From positions 1-64,000 of the forward strand of contig JBKBLR010000003.1 of the NCBI GenBank assembly GCA_046296195.1: a stretch of DNA of 64,000 bases, written 5' to 3'. The notes under the pieces were generated by a model. The model saw only the letters and a list, made by a program, of their open reading frames with translations, ran no database searches and had not been told where the DNA came from. Origin of the DNA: Amphiplicatus sp046296195 (lineage in GTDB: Bacteria > Pseudomonadota > Alphaproteobacteria > Caulobacterales > Parvularculaceae). Shown here piece after piece: positions 51,106-59,321 of this stretch; position 1 is the stretch's first letter, and each line of letters begins with the position of its first letter. The position numbers and the translations under genes were made by a program.

Positions 51106-52083
51106 TCAATACCTTATCAGCGCACTTCCCCAGGCGAGGCCGCCGCCGAGCGCGGCGAACACCAAAAGCTCGCCGCGCTTGATGCGCCCGTCGCGGATGC
51201 CCTGATCGAGCGCCAGCGGGATCGAGGCCGAAGAGGTGTTGGCGTGCTTCTCGATCGTCACGATGATTTTCGACTCATCGAGTTCAAGACGCTTGGCGCA
51301 GGCTTCGATGATGCGGATGTTCGCCTGATGCGGAACGAACCAGTCGATCTCCTCGCGCTTCACGCAGGCGCGCTCGGTGACTTCAAGAACGGCGTTGGAT
51401 ATTTCCTGCACGGCGTGGCGAAAGACCTCCTTGCCGTTCATCCGCACCTTGCCGACGGTCTGGGTCGAGGATGGCCCGCCATCGGCATAGAGGTGTTCGG
51501 CGAGCCGACCGTCCGCTGAGAGATAGGTCGCAAGGATTCCGCGCGGCGGCGCGGCGGTATGCGGTTCGGCGGCCGAAAAGACGACGGCGCCGGCGCCGTC
51601 GCCGAACAGCACGCAGGTCGCGCGGTCGTCCCAGTCGAGAAATGAGGACAGCGTCTCCGCGCCGATGACGAGCGCGTGCCGCACCTGCCCCGTCGAGATG
51701 AAATTGTGGGCGATGTTCGTCGCGTAGAGAAAACCGGCGCAGGCGGCCGAAACGTCGAACGCAACCCCCGGCGGGGCGCCGAGCTTCTGCTGCACATAGA
51801 CGGCGGTCGCCGGGAAGGTCTTGTCCGGCGTCACCGTGGCGACGATGATGAGGCCGATGTCCGAAGGCGCAAGACCCGCCTGCTCAAGCGCTGCGCGGGC
51901 TGCATTGACGGCGAGATCCGACGTCACTTCGCCGCCGCTGGCGTAATGGCGCTCGCCGATGCCGCTGCGCGACCTGATCCACTCATCGGAAGTGTCGACG
52001 CGCTTGGCGAGCTCGGCGTTCGTCACCGTGCGCGCCGGCAAAAACGAACCGACGCCTGCAATCACTGTTTCTGTCGCCGCCAT
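51106..52083 (-). CDS. fabH: 3-oxoacyl-ACP synthase III (KAS III)
   Basis: Starts fatty acid synthesis by joining acetyl-CoA to malonyl-ACP. The 325-residue product has the catalytic triad of the family: Cys in DVSAACAGFLYATNI, His in FVPHQANIRIIEACAKRL, and Asn in EKHANTSSASIPLAL. EWIRSRSGIGERHYA near the N-terminus and the C-terminal ELLVFAALGGGLAWGSALIRY are typical. I start at ATG 52083; the preceding GTG 52086 is adjacent. It is not in the usual plsX-fabH order; a DnaJ-domain gene is next to it. Confidence 0.92.
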   Translation of the reverse strand: MAATETVIAGVGSFLPARTVTNAELAKRVDTSDEWIRSRSGIGERHYASGGEVTSDLAVNAARAALEQAGLAPSDIGLIIVATVTPDKTFPATAVYVQQKLGAPPGVAFDVSAACAGFLYATNIAHNFISTGQVRHALVIGAETLSSFLDWDDRATCVLFGDGAGAVVFSAAEPHTAAPPRGILATYLSADGRLAEHLYADGGPSSTQTVGKVRMNGKEVFRHAVQEISNAVLEVTERACVKREEIDWFVPHQANIRIIEACAKRLELDESKIIVTIEKHANTSSASIPLALDQGIRDGRIKRGELLVFAALGGGLAWGSALIRY

Positions 52084-52096
52084 CACGCCCGCCCCG

Positions 52097-52609
52097 TCAT
52101 TCCCCAGTGTCCGCCCCGAGGCGCTCCAGCATCAGGCGGCGCGCATCGTTGATCTTGGCGGCGAGATAATCCGTGCCGCCTTTGTCCGGATGAAGTTGCC
52201 CAATGAGTTTTCGATGCGCCGATCGGATCTCGTCTGCAGAGGCGCCGACGCCGACGCCGAGAATGGCGGCCGCTTCCTCAAGCGCAAGAACGGATTTCGA
52301 AACCGGCGGCCTCGCAGCGCCAGCGCCGGGAATGGCGCCTGCCCCGCCCGCTCCATCCGCCCCGATCGCCCTGTCGCGCCAGAGTTCGATCGCGGTGACG
52401 CCCCCCGCAGCGAGCAGCACCATCAGCGCAAGCGGAAGAAGCTTCGCCGCGAGCAGCGCCGCGGCGACGCCGAGCCAGACGACGAGCTTTAGGATGAAGA
52501 CGGCGCGGTTCTGTCCGCCGGCCTTTGCGCCGTCGGCCTTGCCGGCGCGATAAAGCGCCCAGACGGCCGCGGCGGCGGCGAGCAGAAGTGCGAGCCCTCC
52601 GAGCATCAT
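52097..52609 (-). CDS. Membrane-anchored DnaJ-domain protein
   Basis: The 170-residue product has an N-terminal helix (LGGLALLLAAAAAVWALYRAG), a second membrane pair (FILKLVVWLGVAAALLAAKLL and LALMVLLAAGGVTAIELW), and a C-terminal J-domain with ILGVGVGASADEIRSAHRKL and the HPD tripeptide (LHPDKGGTDYLA, near residue 142). The layout resembles the TIM14/PAM18-like J-proteins of alphaproteobacteria. It would stimulate DnaK at the inner membrane. It is upstream of fabH by 13 bases. Confidence 0.85.
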   Translation of the reverse strand: MMLGGLALLLAAAAAVWALYRAGKADGAKAGGQNRAVFILKLVVWLGVAAALLAAKLLPLALMVLLAAGGVTAIELWRDRAIGADGAGGAGAIPGAGAARPPVSKSVLALEEAAAILGVGVGASADEIRSAHRKLIGQLHPDKGGTDYLAAKINDARRLMLERLGADTGE

Positions 52610-52713
52610 GTCCCTGTGGCGCTGCGAAGGATGAGACCATGCCCCAATCCGTCCGTCGGCGGAACCTCCGGCGCGGCACGGTCCTGAAAATTAGGCAGGA
52701 CGTTCAAAATCCG

Positions 52714-53562
52714 TCAGGCCGCCTCGCGCCCGCCGGCGGGCTCTGCGCCCTGGGGCGGCGCCGGGCGCGGCAGGTTCAGGGTCGCGATCAGGGAGCGGAT
52801 CTCGAGCCGCGCGGTCACATGGCTCATGGTCGAGAGGCGCAAGGGCGCCCCTTCGCCGCCAAGGTCGAGCAGGGTGAGCCCCATCGGAAACAGCTCGCGA
52901 TAGATGACCCGGTCGCCGAACCCGCGTGCGAGCCGGAAGCCGATGCGGGTTGAAAGGTCCTCGAGCTTTTCGCCCATCGCACGCTTGTTGTTGGCGCGCG
53001 TCGCCGAGAGCCGGTTGCGCATGACAACCCAGTCGATGCCGCCAGGAACGCCGGACATCGCCCGGCGCTTGCGCGCATTCCACACCATTTCGCTGTAAAG
53101 GCTCGGGCCAATGACAGCCCCCGTTTCGGGATCGAGCCGCGCGAGCAGGTCGAAATCGACGAAACTGTCATTGAGCGGCGTGACGATCGTGTCGGCGTGC
53201 GCGTGGGCGAGCCGCGACAGATGCGTATCGGCGCCGGGGCAGTCGATGACGACGAACTGGCAGTCGGCGAGCGTTTGCAGCGTCGCGGTGAATTGCTCCG
53301 TCTCCTGGCGGCGGGCTTCCTCGCGGCTGTCTAGCGAGGACGGTTCGATCCGCGGCGTCTGCGGAAAAACGATCGGAGAGTTCCTCGCTTCGGTGAAAAT
53401 CCGCCTGTTCTCGATATAGCGGGAGAAGCTGCGCTGGCGCATGTCGAGGTCGATCGCCGCGACACGGTAGCCGGCCTTCAACAGCGCCACCGTGATGTGC
53501 ATCGCGGCGGTCGATTTGCCGGACCCGCCTTTTTCATTGCCGAGTACGATGACGTGCGTCAC
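52714..53562 (-). CDS. mipZ: MipZ, cell-division plane positioning ATPase
   Basis: ParA-type P-loop ATPase that forms a gradient from the ParB-bound poles and blocks FtsZ there, so that division occurs at midcell. The 282-residue product begins THVIVLGNEKGGSGKSTAAM (deviant Walker A with the signature Lys) and AAIDLDMRQRSFSRYIENR, which is typical of MipZ. VIDCPGADTHLSRLAHA and TPLNDSFVDFDLLARLDPET follow the family. The start is GTG 53562 with AAGGA seven bases upstream. Three hairpins lie just upstream of this start. Confidence 0.94.
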   Translation of the reverse strand: MTHVIVLGNEKGGSGKSTAAMHITVALLKAGYRVAAIDLDMRQRSFSRYIENRRIFTEARNSPIVFPQTPRIEPSSLDSREEARRQETEQFTATLQTLADCQFVVIDCPGADTHLSRLAHAHADTIVTPLNDSFVDFDLLARLDPETGAVIGPSLYSEMVWNARKRRAMSGVPGGIDWVVMRNRLSATRANNKRAMGEKLEDLSTRIGFRLARGFGDRVIYRELFPMGLTLLDLGGEGAPLRLSTMSHVTARLEIRSLIATLNLPRPAPPQGAEPAGGREAA

Positions 53563-53583
53563 GCAAGATTCCTTCGGGCTCTC

Positions 53584-53658
53584 CCCCGGGGCTCCGCCCC
53601 GGGGCCTTTCCAAGGCCGTGATTTCCCGCCCGGCCGCAACGCGCCCGTCCCGACGGGC
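53584..53658. repeat. Three tandem hairpins upstream of mipZ
   Basis: Inverted repeats in a row: CCCCGGGGC-TCC-GCCCCGGGG (53584-53604), GGCCTT-TCC-AAGGCC (53603-53617, sharing two bases with the first), and GCCCGTC-CC-GACGGGC (53643-53658). Read in the direction of mipZ the first two have GGA loops. They lie 22 to 96 bases before its GTG and just upstream of its ribosome site. They are also upstream of the divergent chaperone gene. Confidence 0.6.
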
Positions 53659-53729
53659 CGGCCTTTTGCAAGGCGACCGGACAAGGGCGGGAGCTTCACC
53701 CGATTCTGGACCGGGCCAAGAGGTTAACC

Positions 53730-54569
53730 ATGCGCGGCGTTTTAACCGTCTTCAGCCTTCTGGCGGCGATGCTCATCAGCGCCGATGACGCCCGCGCCGA
53801 CCTCCTCGTTGCGCCGCTGCGCCAAGTCATCACGGTGAAAGAGCCCGTCGCCCGCTATCGGATCTCCAATCCTTCCGACCGAATTCTTGAGGCGCGGATC
53901 GACTGGATCGATCTCATCGCAACGCCGGAGGGCTATGGACCGGCAAGCGCCGACATCCGCGCCAAACTCAGCGCCGCGCCCTTCCTAATCGTGTCGCCGG
54001 CGCGCCTTCGGCTTGAGCCGGGCGGAAGCGCACAGGTCATTGTGCGGCTGAAACCCGGCGCCCGGATGCCGGCGGGCGAGCGGCGCTCGCACCTTCTAGT
54101 GCAGACGATTCCCGCCCGGACGCCGCTTCGAAAGGCGAGCGCCGGCCTCGAGGTCGATGTCGGGCTTGGCGTCTCGACTCCGGTCATCCTGCGCAGCGGC
54201 TACGCCGCGCCGACGGTGACCTTCGAACAATCGACATTGGCGCGGAACGCCGACGGGACGCTCGCCTTCGAAACGACCATGCGCAGCGACGGGCGCTATT
54301 CCGCCTATGGCGTTCTGGAGGCGCGGCTCGAGAGCGAGGGACGGGTCAGACGCCTTGCAACGCTTGCGAATGTCGCGGTCTATCCTGACAGCGGCGCGCG
54401 GCGGGTCAGGCTGCCCCTCGGCCTTGAAACGCTGCCCGCAGGACGTATGACGATCACCTATTCAGGCGCGGACGCCCCGCAGCCCGCCATGCTCGCCAGC
54501 AAGACCTTCGAGGTCGCGCCGCCATCCACACCCCCGGTGACGCCGAAGAAGGTCAGTTCGCCCCGGTGA
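53730..54569 (+). CDS. Fimbrial-type periplasmic chaperone (PapD-like)
   Basis: The 279-residue product has a signal peptide (VLTVFSLLAAMLISADDARA) and the PapD-like fold: LVAPLRQVITVKEPVARYRISNPSDR, FLIVSPARLRLEPGGSAQVIVRLKPG and SHLLVQTIPA. Such proteins fold pilus or surface subunits in the periplasm. No usher or subunit gene is near. The mature chain is longer than PapD (about 220), with an extra Pro/Lys tail (PPVTPKKVSSPR). It is divergent from mipZ. Its 3' end overlaps a convergent SPOR gene by 17 bases. Confidence 0.8.
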   Translation: MRGVLTVFSLLAAMLISADDARADLLVAPLRQVITVKEPVARYRISNPSDRILEARIDWIDLIATPEGYGPASADIRAKLSAAPFLIVSPARLRLEPGGSAQVIVRLKPGARMPAGERRSHLLVQTIPARTPLRKASAGLEVDVGLGVSTPVILRSGYAAPTVTFEQSTLARNADGTLAFETTMRSDGRYSAYGVLEARLESEGRVRRLATLANVAVYPDSGARRVRLPLGLETLPAGRMTITYSGADAPQPAMLASKTFEVAPPSTPPVTPKKVSSPR

Positions 54570-55365
54570 TGTCGAGCATCGACAGCCGCTCGCCGCCGAA
54601 ATTTGAAACGCGGCAGAACACGCCCTTCGCCGCCAAAGTTTCGCACAGGGCGTTCGCCTTCTCGCGCGATGAGAATCCGCCGCCGACAAGGCGCAGATAG
54701 GCGCCCTTGCCGTCGATCGACACGCGCTCGATGCGCGGCTCAAGAAGGCCGAGCTCGTCCGGGTTGTCGCGCTGCAGTTTCGCCCAGCCGGCGCTTGCCT
54801 CATCAATGCGCCGATAGGAAGCAAGGTGCACGCCCCACAGCACGCTCATCATTTTGATCTCGGGCCTTGCCGCTTCGTTCTCGAAAATTTCGTTCGTGGA
54901 CGCGAGCCGCGGCTGGACAAGACGCGGCTGCGCATCAACAGGCACCGGCGCAGCCGGCGGCGAGGCGCTGGCGTTCGGCGCCGCGACGACGGGAGCAGGG
55001 GGCGCGGTCGGCGACGCCTTTTCGATGACGGTCCCGGCCTCGGCGACCCGCTCGTTCGTGGGTTGCGGCGCCGGCGGCAGGCTTGGCTGTTCGACTGCGG
55101 CGAGGCGCTGGACCTTCTTTGTCGCCTCCGCAAGGGCCGTTTCGAGCCGCTCTTTTTCCGCCCGAAGGCTCGCAACCTGCGATTGCAGATGGTCGCGCTC
55201 GGCGGTGACCGATTGAAGTTCTATCGCCTGGGCGGCGGCCAGCTCTGCTTTACCGGACCCGAAAATCGTCGCGCAGGATTGAAGCAGCAAAAAAAGGAAG
55301 AGCGCTGCGGCCGGCCGCGCGGCCGACACCGGCCTTGCCTTGAAAGCGCCGAACGCTTGACGCAT
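54553..55365 (-). CDS. SPOR-domain lipoprotein
   Basis: The 270-residue product has a lipoprotein signal (AALFLFLLLQSC, Cys31), a coiled-coil stretch (QSVTAERDHLQSQVASLRAEKERLETALAEA, residues about 51-81), a Pro/Ala-rich linker, and a C-terminal SPOR domain (WGVHLASYRRIDEASAGWAKL, then YLRLVGGGFSSREKANALCETL). SPOR domains bind denuded septal peptidoglycan, so a role in division or envelope remodelling is likely. No partner gene is obvious beside it. Confidence 0.85.
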   Translation of the reverse strand: MRQAFGAFKARPVSAARPAAALFLFLLLQSCATIFGSGKAELAAAQAIELQSVTAERDHLQSQVASLRAEKERLETALAEATKKVQRLAAVEQPSLPPAPQPTNERVAEAGTVIEKASPTAPPAPVVAAPNASASPPAAPVPVDAQPRLVQPRLASTNEIFENEAARPEIKMMSVLWGVHLASYRRIDEASAGWAKLQRDNPDELGLLEPRIERVSIDGKGAYLRLVGGGFSSREKANALCETLAAKGVFCRVSNFGGERLSMLDITGAN

Positions 55366-55415
55366 GAACTGCTCCGACCTACCGCCCGACCTGCCGCCCC
55401 ACCAGGACCTATAGC

Positions 55416-56297
55416 ATGCCCGCTGCCGCCGTCGATTCGCAAATGGGGGTCGCCAGAACGGTCAAGGCATTGAGGGCCAGGGTGGACGGCTGGCGGTCGG
55501 CCGGACTGACCATCGGGCTGGTGCCGACCATGGGGGCCCTGCATGAGGGCCATCTGTCGCTCATCCGCCGCTCGAACGCCCTCGCCCAACGAACCATCGC
55601 CAGCATTTTCGTCAACCCCGCCCAGTTTGCGCCGACCGAAGACTTCAGCGCCTACCCGCGTCAGGAGGGGGTCGATCTCGACCTGCTCCAGAAAGCCGGC
55701 TGCCACCTCGCCTTCGTGCCGACGGCCGAGGAAATGTACCCGGAAGGGTTCCAGACCTCGGTCAATGTCGGCGCCGTCGCGCAGGGCATGTGCGGCGCCT
55801 CGCGCCCCCATTTCTTTGGCGGCGTCGCGACGGTCGTCGCCAAGCTTCTCAATCAGGCGCGCCCCGACATCGCCGTCTTCGGCGAGAAGGACTACCAGCA
55901 GCTGCTCGTCATTCGCCGCATGGCGAAGGACCTCAATCTTAATGTCGACATCGTGGGCGCGCCGATCATGCGCGAAGCGGACGGCCTCGCGATGTCCTCG
56001 CGCAACGCCTATCTGACGCCCGAGGGGCGCGCGGTCGCCGGCCGGCTCAACGGCGTCATCGCCGACATGGCCGGAAAACTCGGCCAAGGCGCCGCCGTCG
56101 AGGCGGTCGTCGCGGAAGGGCGCGCCGCAATCGAGGCGGCCGGTTTTGATCGTCTCGATTATCTCGAAGTGAGGTCATCGGATCTTCTGGAGCCGATGGG
56201 TCCCGGCCCGGTGACGAAGCCGTCGCGCGTTTTCGTCGCCGCGATCGTCGGCAAAACGCGCCTGATCGACAACTGGCCCGTCGAACTTCAGTCCTGA
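55416..56297 (+). CDS. panC: Pantoate--beta-alanine ligase
   Basis: Joins pantoate and beta-alanine with ATP to make pantothenate, the precursor of coenzyme A. The 293-residue product has the nucleotidylyl-transferase motifs: GLVPTMGALHEGHLSLIRRS (near residue 40), FVNPAQFAPTEDFSAYPR, and VFGEKDYQQLLVIRRM. MSSRNAYLTPEGR near residue 190 is the KMSKS-like loop. The family C-terminal domain with RLDYLEVRSSDLLEP is complete. The start ATG matches homologues after a short extension. It appears as a single gene. Confidence 0.94.
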   Translation: MPAAAVDSQMGVARTVKALRARVDGWRSAGLTIGLVPTMGALHEGHLSLIRRSNALAQRTIASIFVNPAQFAPTEDFSAYPRQEGVDLDLLQKAGCHLAFVPTAEEMYPEGFQTSVNVGAVAQGMCGASRPHFFGGVATVVAKLLNQARPDIAVFGEKDYQQLLVIRRMAKDLNLNVDIVGAPIMREADGLAMSSRNAYLTPEGRAVAGRLNGVIADMAGKLGQGAAVEAVVAEGRAAIEAAGFDRLDYLEVRSSDLLEPMGPGPVTKPSRVFVAAIVGKTRLIDNWPVELQS

Positions 56298-57178
56298 CCG
56301 GCGCCGGCCGGCGCGACGCCTGCGTAAAGCTGGCGCCATTCCGGAAAGTCGCGCCCGAGCAGCCTTGAGAGCGCCTCCGTCTCCTTCATCATCCGGGGAC
56401 GGATGATGTCGAGGCCGGCCTCGAATTCGTCGTCCGGGATGACGCGCGGGGCGGGCCTTGCGAGCGCCGACAGCGCCTGCTTGCGCAGCGCCTTCGGCAT
56501 GACCGCTTTCGCCGCCGCCCAGATCGGCGTTCCCTTGAGCCTTGAAAACGGCCCCGAGACCCGCGCGACGGTCTCCTTGCCGCGATTGTCGTGAACGAGC
56601 TCGAGCGCTTCGCCTCCGAAAGGTTCGAGCCCCAGGAAGTCGAAGATCGCCCCCATCGTCCGCCGCGGATCGGCGGTCAGCGCCTCCATCGTCAGCGCGT
56701 GGACGCGCTCGCGCCCGAAGGTCTCGACATAGGGTTGAAGCTGCATGGCGTAGTTGCCGACATCCGCGATCTCGCGCGAGGCCTTCATCGCTTCGGGGAA
56801 GGATCGGCCCTCGGCCGAGTATTCGACCTCCCACCAATAATGGCTGACGGCGCGGGCTACAGGATCGCGCATGATGAAGAGGATGCGCGCGTCCGGGGAA
56901 AACTCCTTGATGCGCTTTGCGACCGGCCCAAGGCGCGGCGCCTTTGTGTAATCGGTCGAGGATTCGCCGACATAGCGCTCATTCGTCGCCTCGGAGAAGT
57001 GGTCGAGATACCAGTCAAGGCTCTTCGCGCTGTTCGTTCCTGCAAACCACGCCGGCTCCTTGAGGCCGCGCGACATGAAGATGTCAGGATGGGCGTCGAG
57101 CATGGCATGAAGGCTCGTCGTGCCGCATTTCATCGAGCCGACAAGGAACAGGTTGGGGCGTCGTCTGTCGCGGGTCAT
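56288..57178 (-). CDS. Sulfotransferase-domain protein (copy 1)
   Basis: A 296-residue protein with the PAPS sites of the sulfotransferase family: RPNLFLVGSMKCGTTSLHAML (residues about 7-27, 5'-phosphosulfate loop) and ILFIMRDPVARAVSHYWWEV (near 105, 3'-phosphate site). GESSTDYTKAPRLG and YSAEGRSFPEAM are shared with a close paralogue at 58254-59144. It is soluble and would sulfate a sugar or lipid in the cytosol. It overlaps the adjacent glycosyltransferase by four bases (ATGA), so the two are coupled. The acceptor is unknown. Confidence 0.87.
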   Translation of the reverse strand: MTRDRRRPNLFLVGSMKCGTTSLHAMLDAHPDIFMSRGLKEPAWFAGTNSAKSLDWYLDHFSEATNERYVGESSTDYTKAPRLGPVAKRIKEFSPDARILFIMRDPVARAVSHYWWEVEYSAEGRSFPEAMKASREIADVGNYAMQLQPYVETFGRERVHALTMEALTADPRRTMGAIFDFLGLEPFGGEALELVHDNRGKETVARVSGPFSRLKGTPIWAAAKAVMPKALRKQALSALARPAPRVIPDDEFEAGLDIIRPRMMKETEALSRLLGRDFPEWRQLYAGVAPAGAGQD

Positions 57179-58209
57179 GGCGTCTTTTCCGGAAAGGTGC
57201 GGTCGAGATAGGTCACGAACCAGTTGATCGTCGCCTGCTCGCTGCAGTGCGCGGCGGCGAAGGCGCGGACGTTCGCGCCGATGCGGGCCCGCAAGGCGGG
57301 ATCGCCGAGCGCCCGGTCGATCGCGGTCTTCATCGCGGCAGGATCGCGCGGCGGGACGACGATCGCCGTCTCACCGTCGATTGCGTAATCAGAAAGCCCG
57401 GCGGAACGCGTGACGATCTGCGTCTTGCCGAGATGCATGCCGCCGACGAAGGTCACCATGCCGTTCGGCGCGAGATCGTCTCGCAAGGGAACGATCGCCG
57501 CTTCCGCGTGATGGACGAGCGACCAGGCGTCCTTCCAGGGCAGATTGACGAAATGGCGGAGGTTCGGCGGCGGGCAGACGCCTTCGAGACTCCGCGGGCG
57601 CGTGATCGCGACGAAAGTGAGATCGGGCGAGAGCCGCGCCGCCTCGGCGTAGGTCGCGTAGTCGCGCGCTTCGCCGCCGAGCGCGACGACATAGGGCTCG
57701 GCGATCATCCTGGGCTCCGGAGCATCGAGCGGCGTATTTGCGCCCCAGAGCACGAGGTCGATGCGATCCGCGGGGATGCCGAAATGCGTTGCATAAAGCT
57801 CGCGCTCGAGCGTCGAGAACACGGCGAAGCTGTCGATGCGGGCGAATGACCGGCGCATGCGCGCGGCCTGCGCGCCGCCGGGAATGTCCGTGAAGTTGAA
57901 CGCAAAAGCGAGACGCTTCGCGCCGCCCGAGTCATCGCCCACGAGGTCCGACATCCAGGCGGCGACATAGGGAAGATGCGTGACGATGAGATCGAAGGCG
58001 CCGCGGCGCGCCGCCACGCGCAATCGAGAGCCTGCCATCAGGCGCCCGACCAGCGGTCGCTTCAGCACGCGATCGACAGGACCCTTCGCCGCGGACCCGA
58101 AATAGGTCCACTCGAGCGGGCGCCGCCATGCGACTTTCCCCTCCAGCCAACGCCAGTCGGGGTCGGGCTTTTCTGAAACGCAGGCGAGTCGGAGCGGCGT
58201 CACGGTCAT
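57175..58209 (-). CDS. Glycosyltransferase-like protein (GT-B fold, group 1 type)
   Basis: A 344-residue protein with the look of a GT-B glycosyltransferase. The C-terminal half has YVVALGGEARDYATYAEAARL, FVAITRPRSLEG, and the nucleotide-binding stretch AAIVPLRDDLAPNGMVTFVGGMHLGKTQIV (the part PLRDDLAPNG is most telling), followed by PPRDPAAMKTAIDRALGDP. The N-terminal half is less typical. I start at ATG 58209 (MTVTPLRLACVSEKP). It is sandwiched between two sulfotransferase paralogues, which suggests a sulfated glycan or glycolipid. Confidence 0.75.
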   Translation of the reverse strand: MTVTPLRLACVSEKPDPDWRWLEGKVAWRRPLEWTYFGSAAKGPVDRVLKRPLVGRLMAGSRLRVAARRGAFDLIVTHLPYVAAWMSDLVGDDSGGAKRLAFAFNFTDIPGGAQAARMRRSFARIDSFAVFSTLERELYATHFGIPADRIDLVLWGANTPLDAPEPRMIAEPYVVALGGEARDYATYAEAARLSPDLTFVAITRPRSLEGVCPPPNLRHFVNLPWKDAWSLVHHAEAAIVPLRDDLAPNGMVTFVGGMHLGKTQIVTRSAGLSDYAIDGETAIVVPPRDPAAMKTAIDRALGDPALRARIGANVRAFAAAHCSEQATINWFVTYLDRTFPEKTP

Positions 58210-58253
58210 GCAAGTGGTGGATAGCGATCGTCGGTCGGCGAAGAAAGAAGTCG

Positions 58254-59144
58254 TCAGCGCGGGGCGCTCGGCGAAGGCCCGCCATTGAGCCATCGCCATT
58301 CCGCGAAATCGCGCCCGAGCAGTTGGGAGAGCGCCCTTGTTTCCTCAAGCAAGCGCGGCCGCAGCGCATCGGCGGCCTCGGCGATCTCTTCCGGAGATAT
58401 GAATCGCTGCCCTGGTTTGGAGAGCCTGGCGATCGCCCTTTTGCGCATCTGGTGGGGAACGATCGCCTTGGCCGCGGTCCAGACCGGCGTGTCCTTGAGA
58501 TGGGAGAGGTATTTCGCGCCCGGAAGGCGTGGGACAACGGCCCGGCCGGGATTGTATCGCGGCGGCGGGGCGCCGCCGGTGACATCGACGGCCGGGAGAT
58601 CGAGAAAATCCCATAGGGCCTTCAGCGTCGCCGGCGCATCCGCCGTGAGGGTCTCCAGCGTCAGCGCGTGAACGCGATCGCGCCCGAAGATTTCAAGATA
58701 GGGCGCGATCTGCATCGCATAATTCCCGACATCGAGAATCTCCCGTGACCGCGACGCGGCGTCCTTGAAGGATCGCCCTTCCGCAGAATACTGGACGTCC
58801 CACCAGTAATGGCTGAGCGCCCGGTCGAGCGGATCGCGCATGATGTAAAGAATGCGCGCCTCGGGCGAATAGCGCTTGATCTTCTCCGGCGCGCCCTTGA
58901 GGCGCGGCGCGCGCGTGTTGTCGGTCGAGGCCTCGCCGAGATAGCGAACATCGCCGGCCTCCGCGAAGAGGCCGAGATACCAGCTTTCGTCCTTGCCGCT
59001 GTTGGAGCCGACGATCCAGCTCGGTTCCTTCGGCTTTCTCGTCATGAAGACGTCGGGGTGTGCGTCGAGAAGACGATGCAGCGTGTTCGTGCCAGCCTTC
59101 ATGGCGCCGACGAGAAAGAGATTTGGGCGGCGTGGCGCTTTCAT
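58254..59144 (-). CDS. Sulfotransferase-domain protein (copy 2)
   Basis: Paralogue of the gene at 56288-57178, also 296 residues long and similar from end to end: RPNLFLVGAMKAGTNTLHRLL, GEASTDNTRAPRL, ILYIMRDPLDRALSHYWWDV and YSAEGRSFKDA. The PAPS-binding motifs are both intact. The two copies differ in their acceptor-side regions, so they may sulfate different positions or acceptors. I start at ATG 59144 (MKAPRRPNLFL), matching the paralogue. It is the first gene of this minus-strand cassette; the glycosyltransferase starts 44 bases after its stop. Confidence 0.87.
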   Translation of the reverse strand: MKAPRRPNLFLVGAMKAGTNTLHRLLDAHPDVFMTRKPKEPSWIVGSNSGKDESWYLGLFAEAGDVRYLGEASTDNTRAPRLKGAPEKIKRYSPEARILYIMRDPLDRALSHYWWDVQYSAEGRSFKDAASRSREILDVGNYAMQIAPYLEIFGRDRVHALTLETLTADAPATLKALWDFLDLPAVDVTGGAPPPRYNPGRAVVPRLPGAKYLSHLKDTPVWTAAKAIVPHQMRKRAIARLSKPGQRFISPEEIAEAADALRPRLLEETRALSQLLGRDFAEWRWLNGGPSPSAPR

Positions 59145-59321
59145 CGACGTTGCTCCGTTCCTGGCGATGGGTGCGAGAGGGCGCACGGTTCTGGGAGCAC
59201 GCGCCACGATCGTATCGGGACCGGATCAGGATGAATGCTTACAGCCACGAGAACACTGCACCGGCGCCGCGCCAATAGCGGCCAGGCGTTAATCACAGCA
59301 AGCTTCTTGCCGTCTTTGGCG

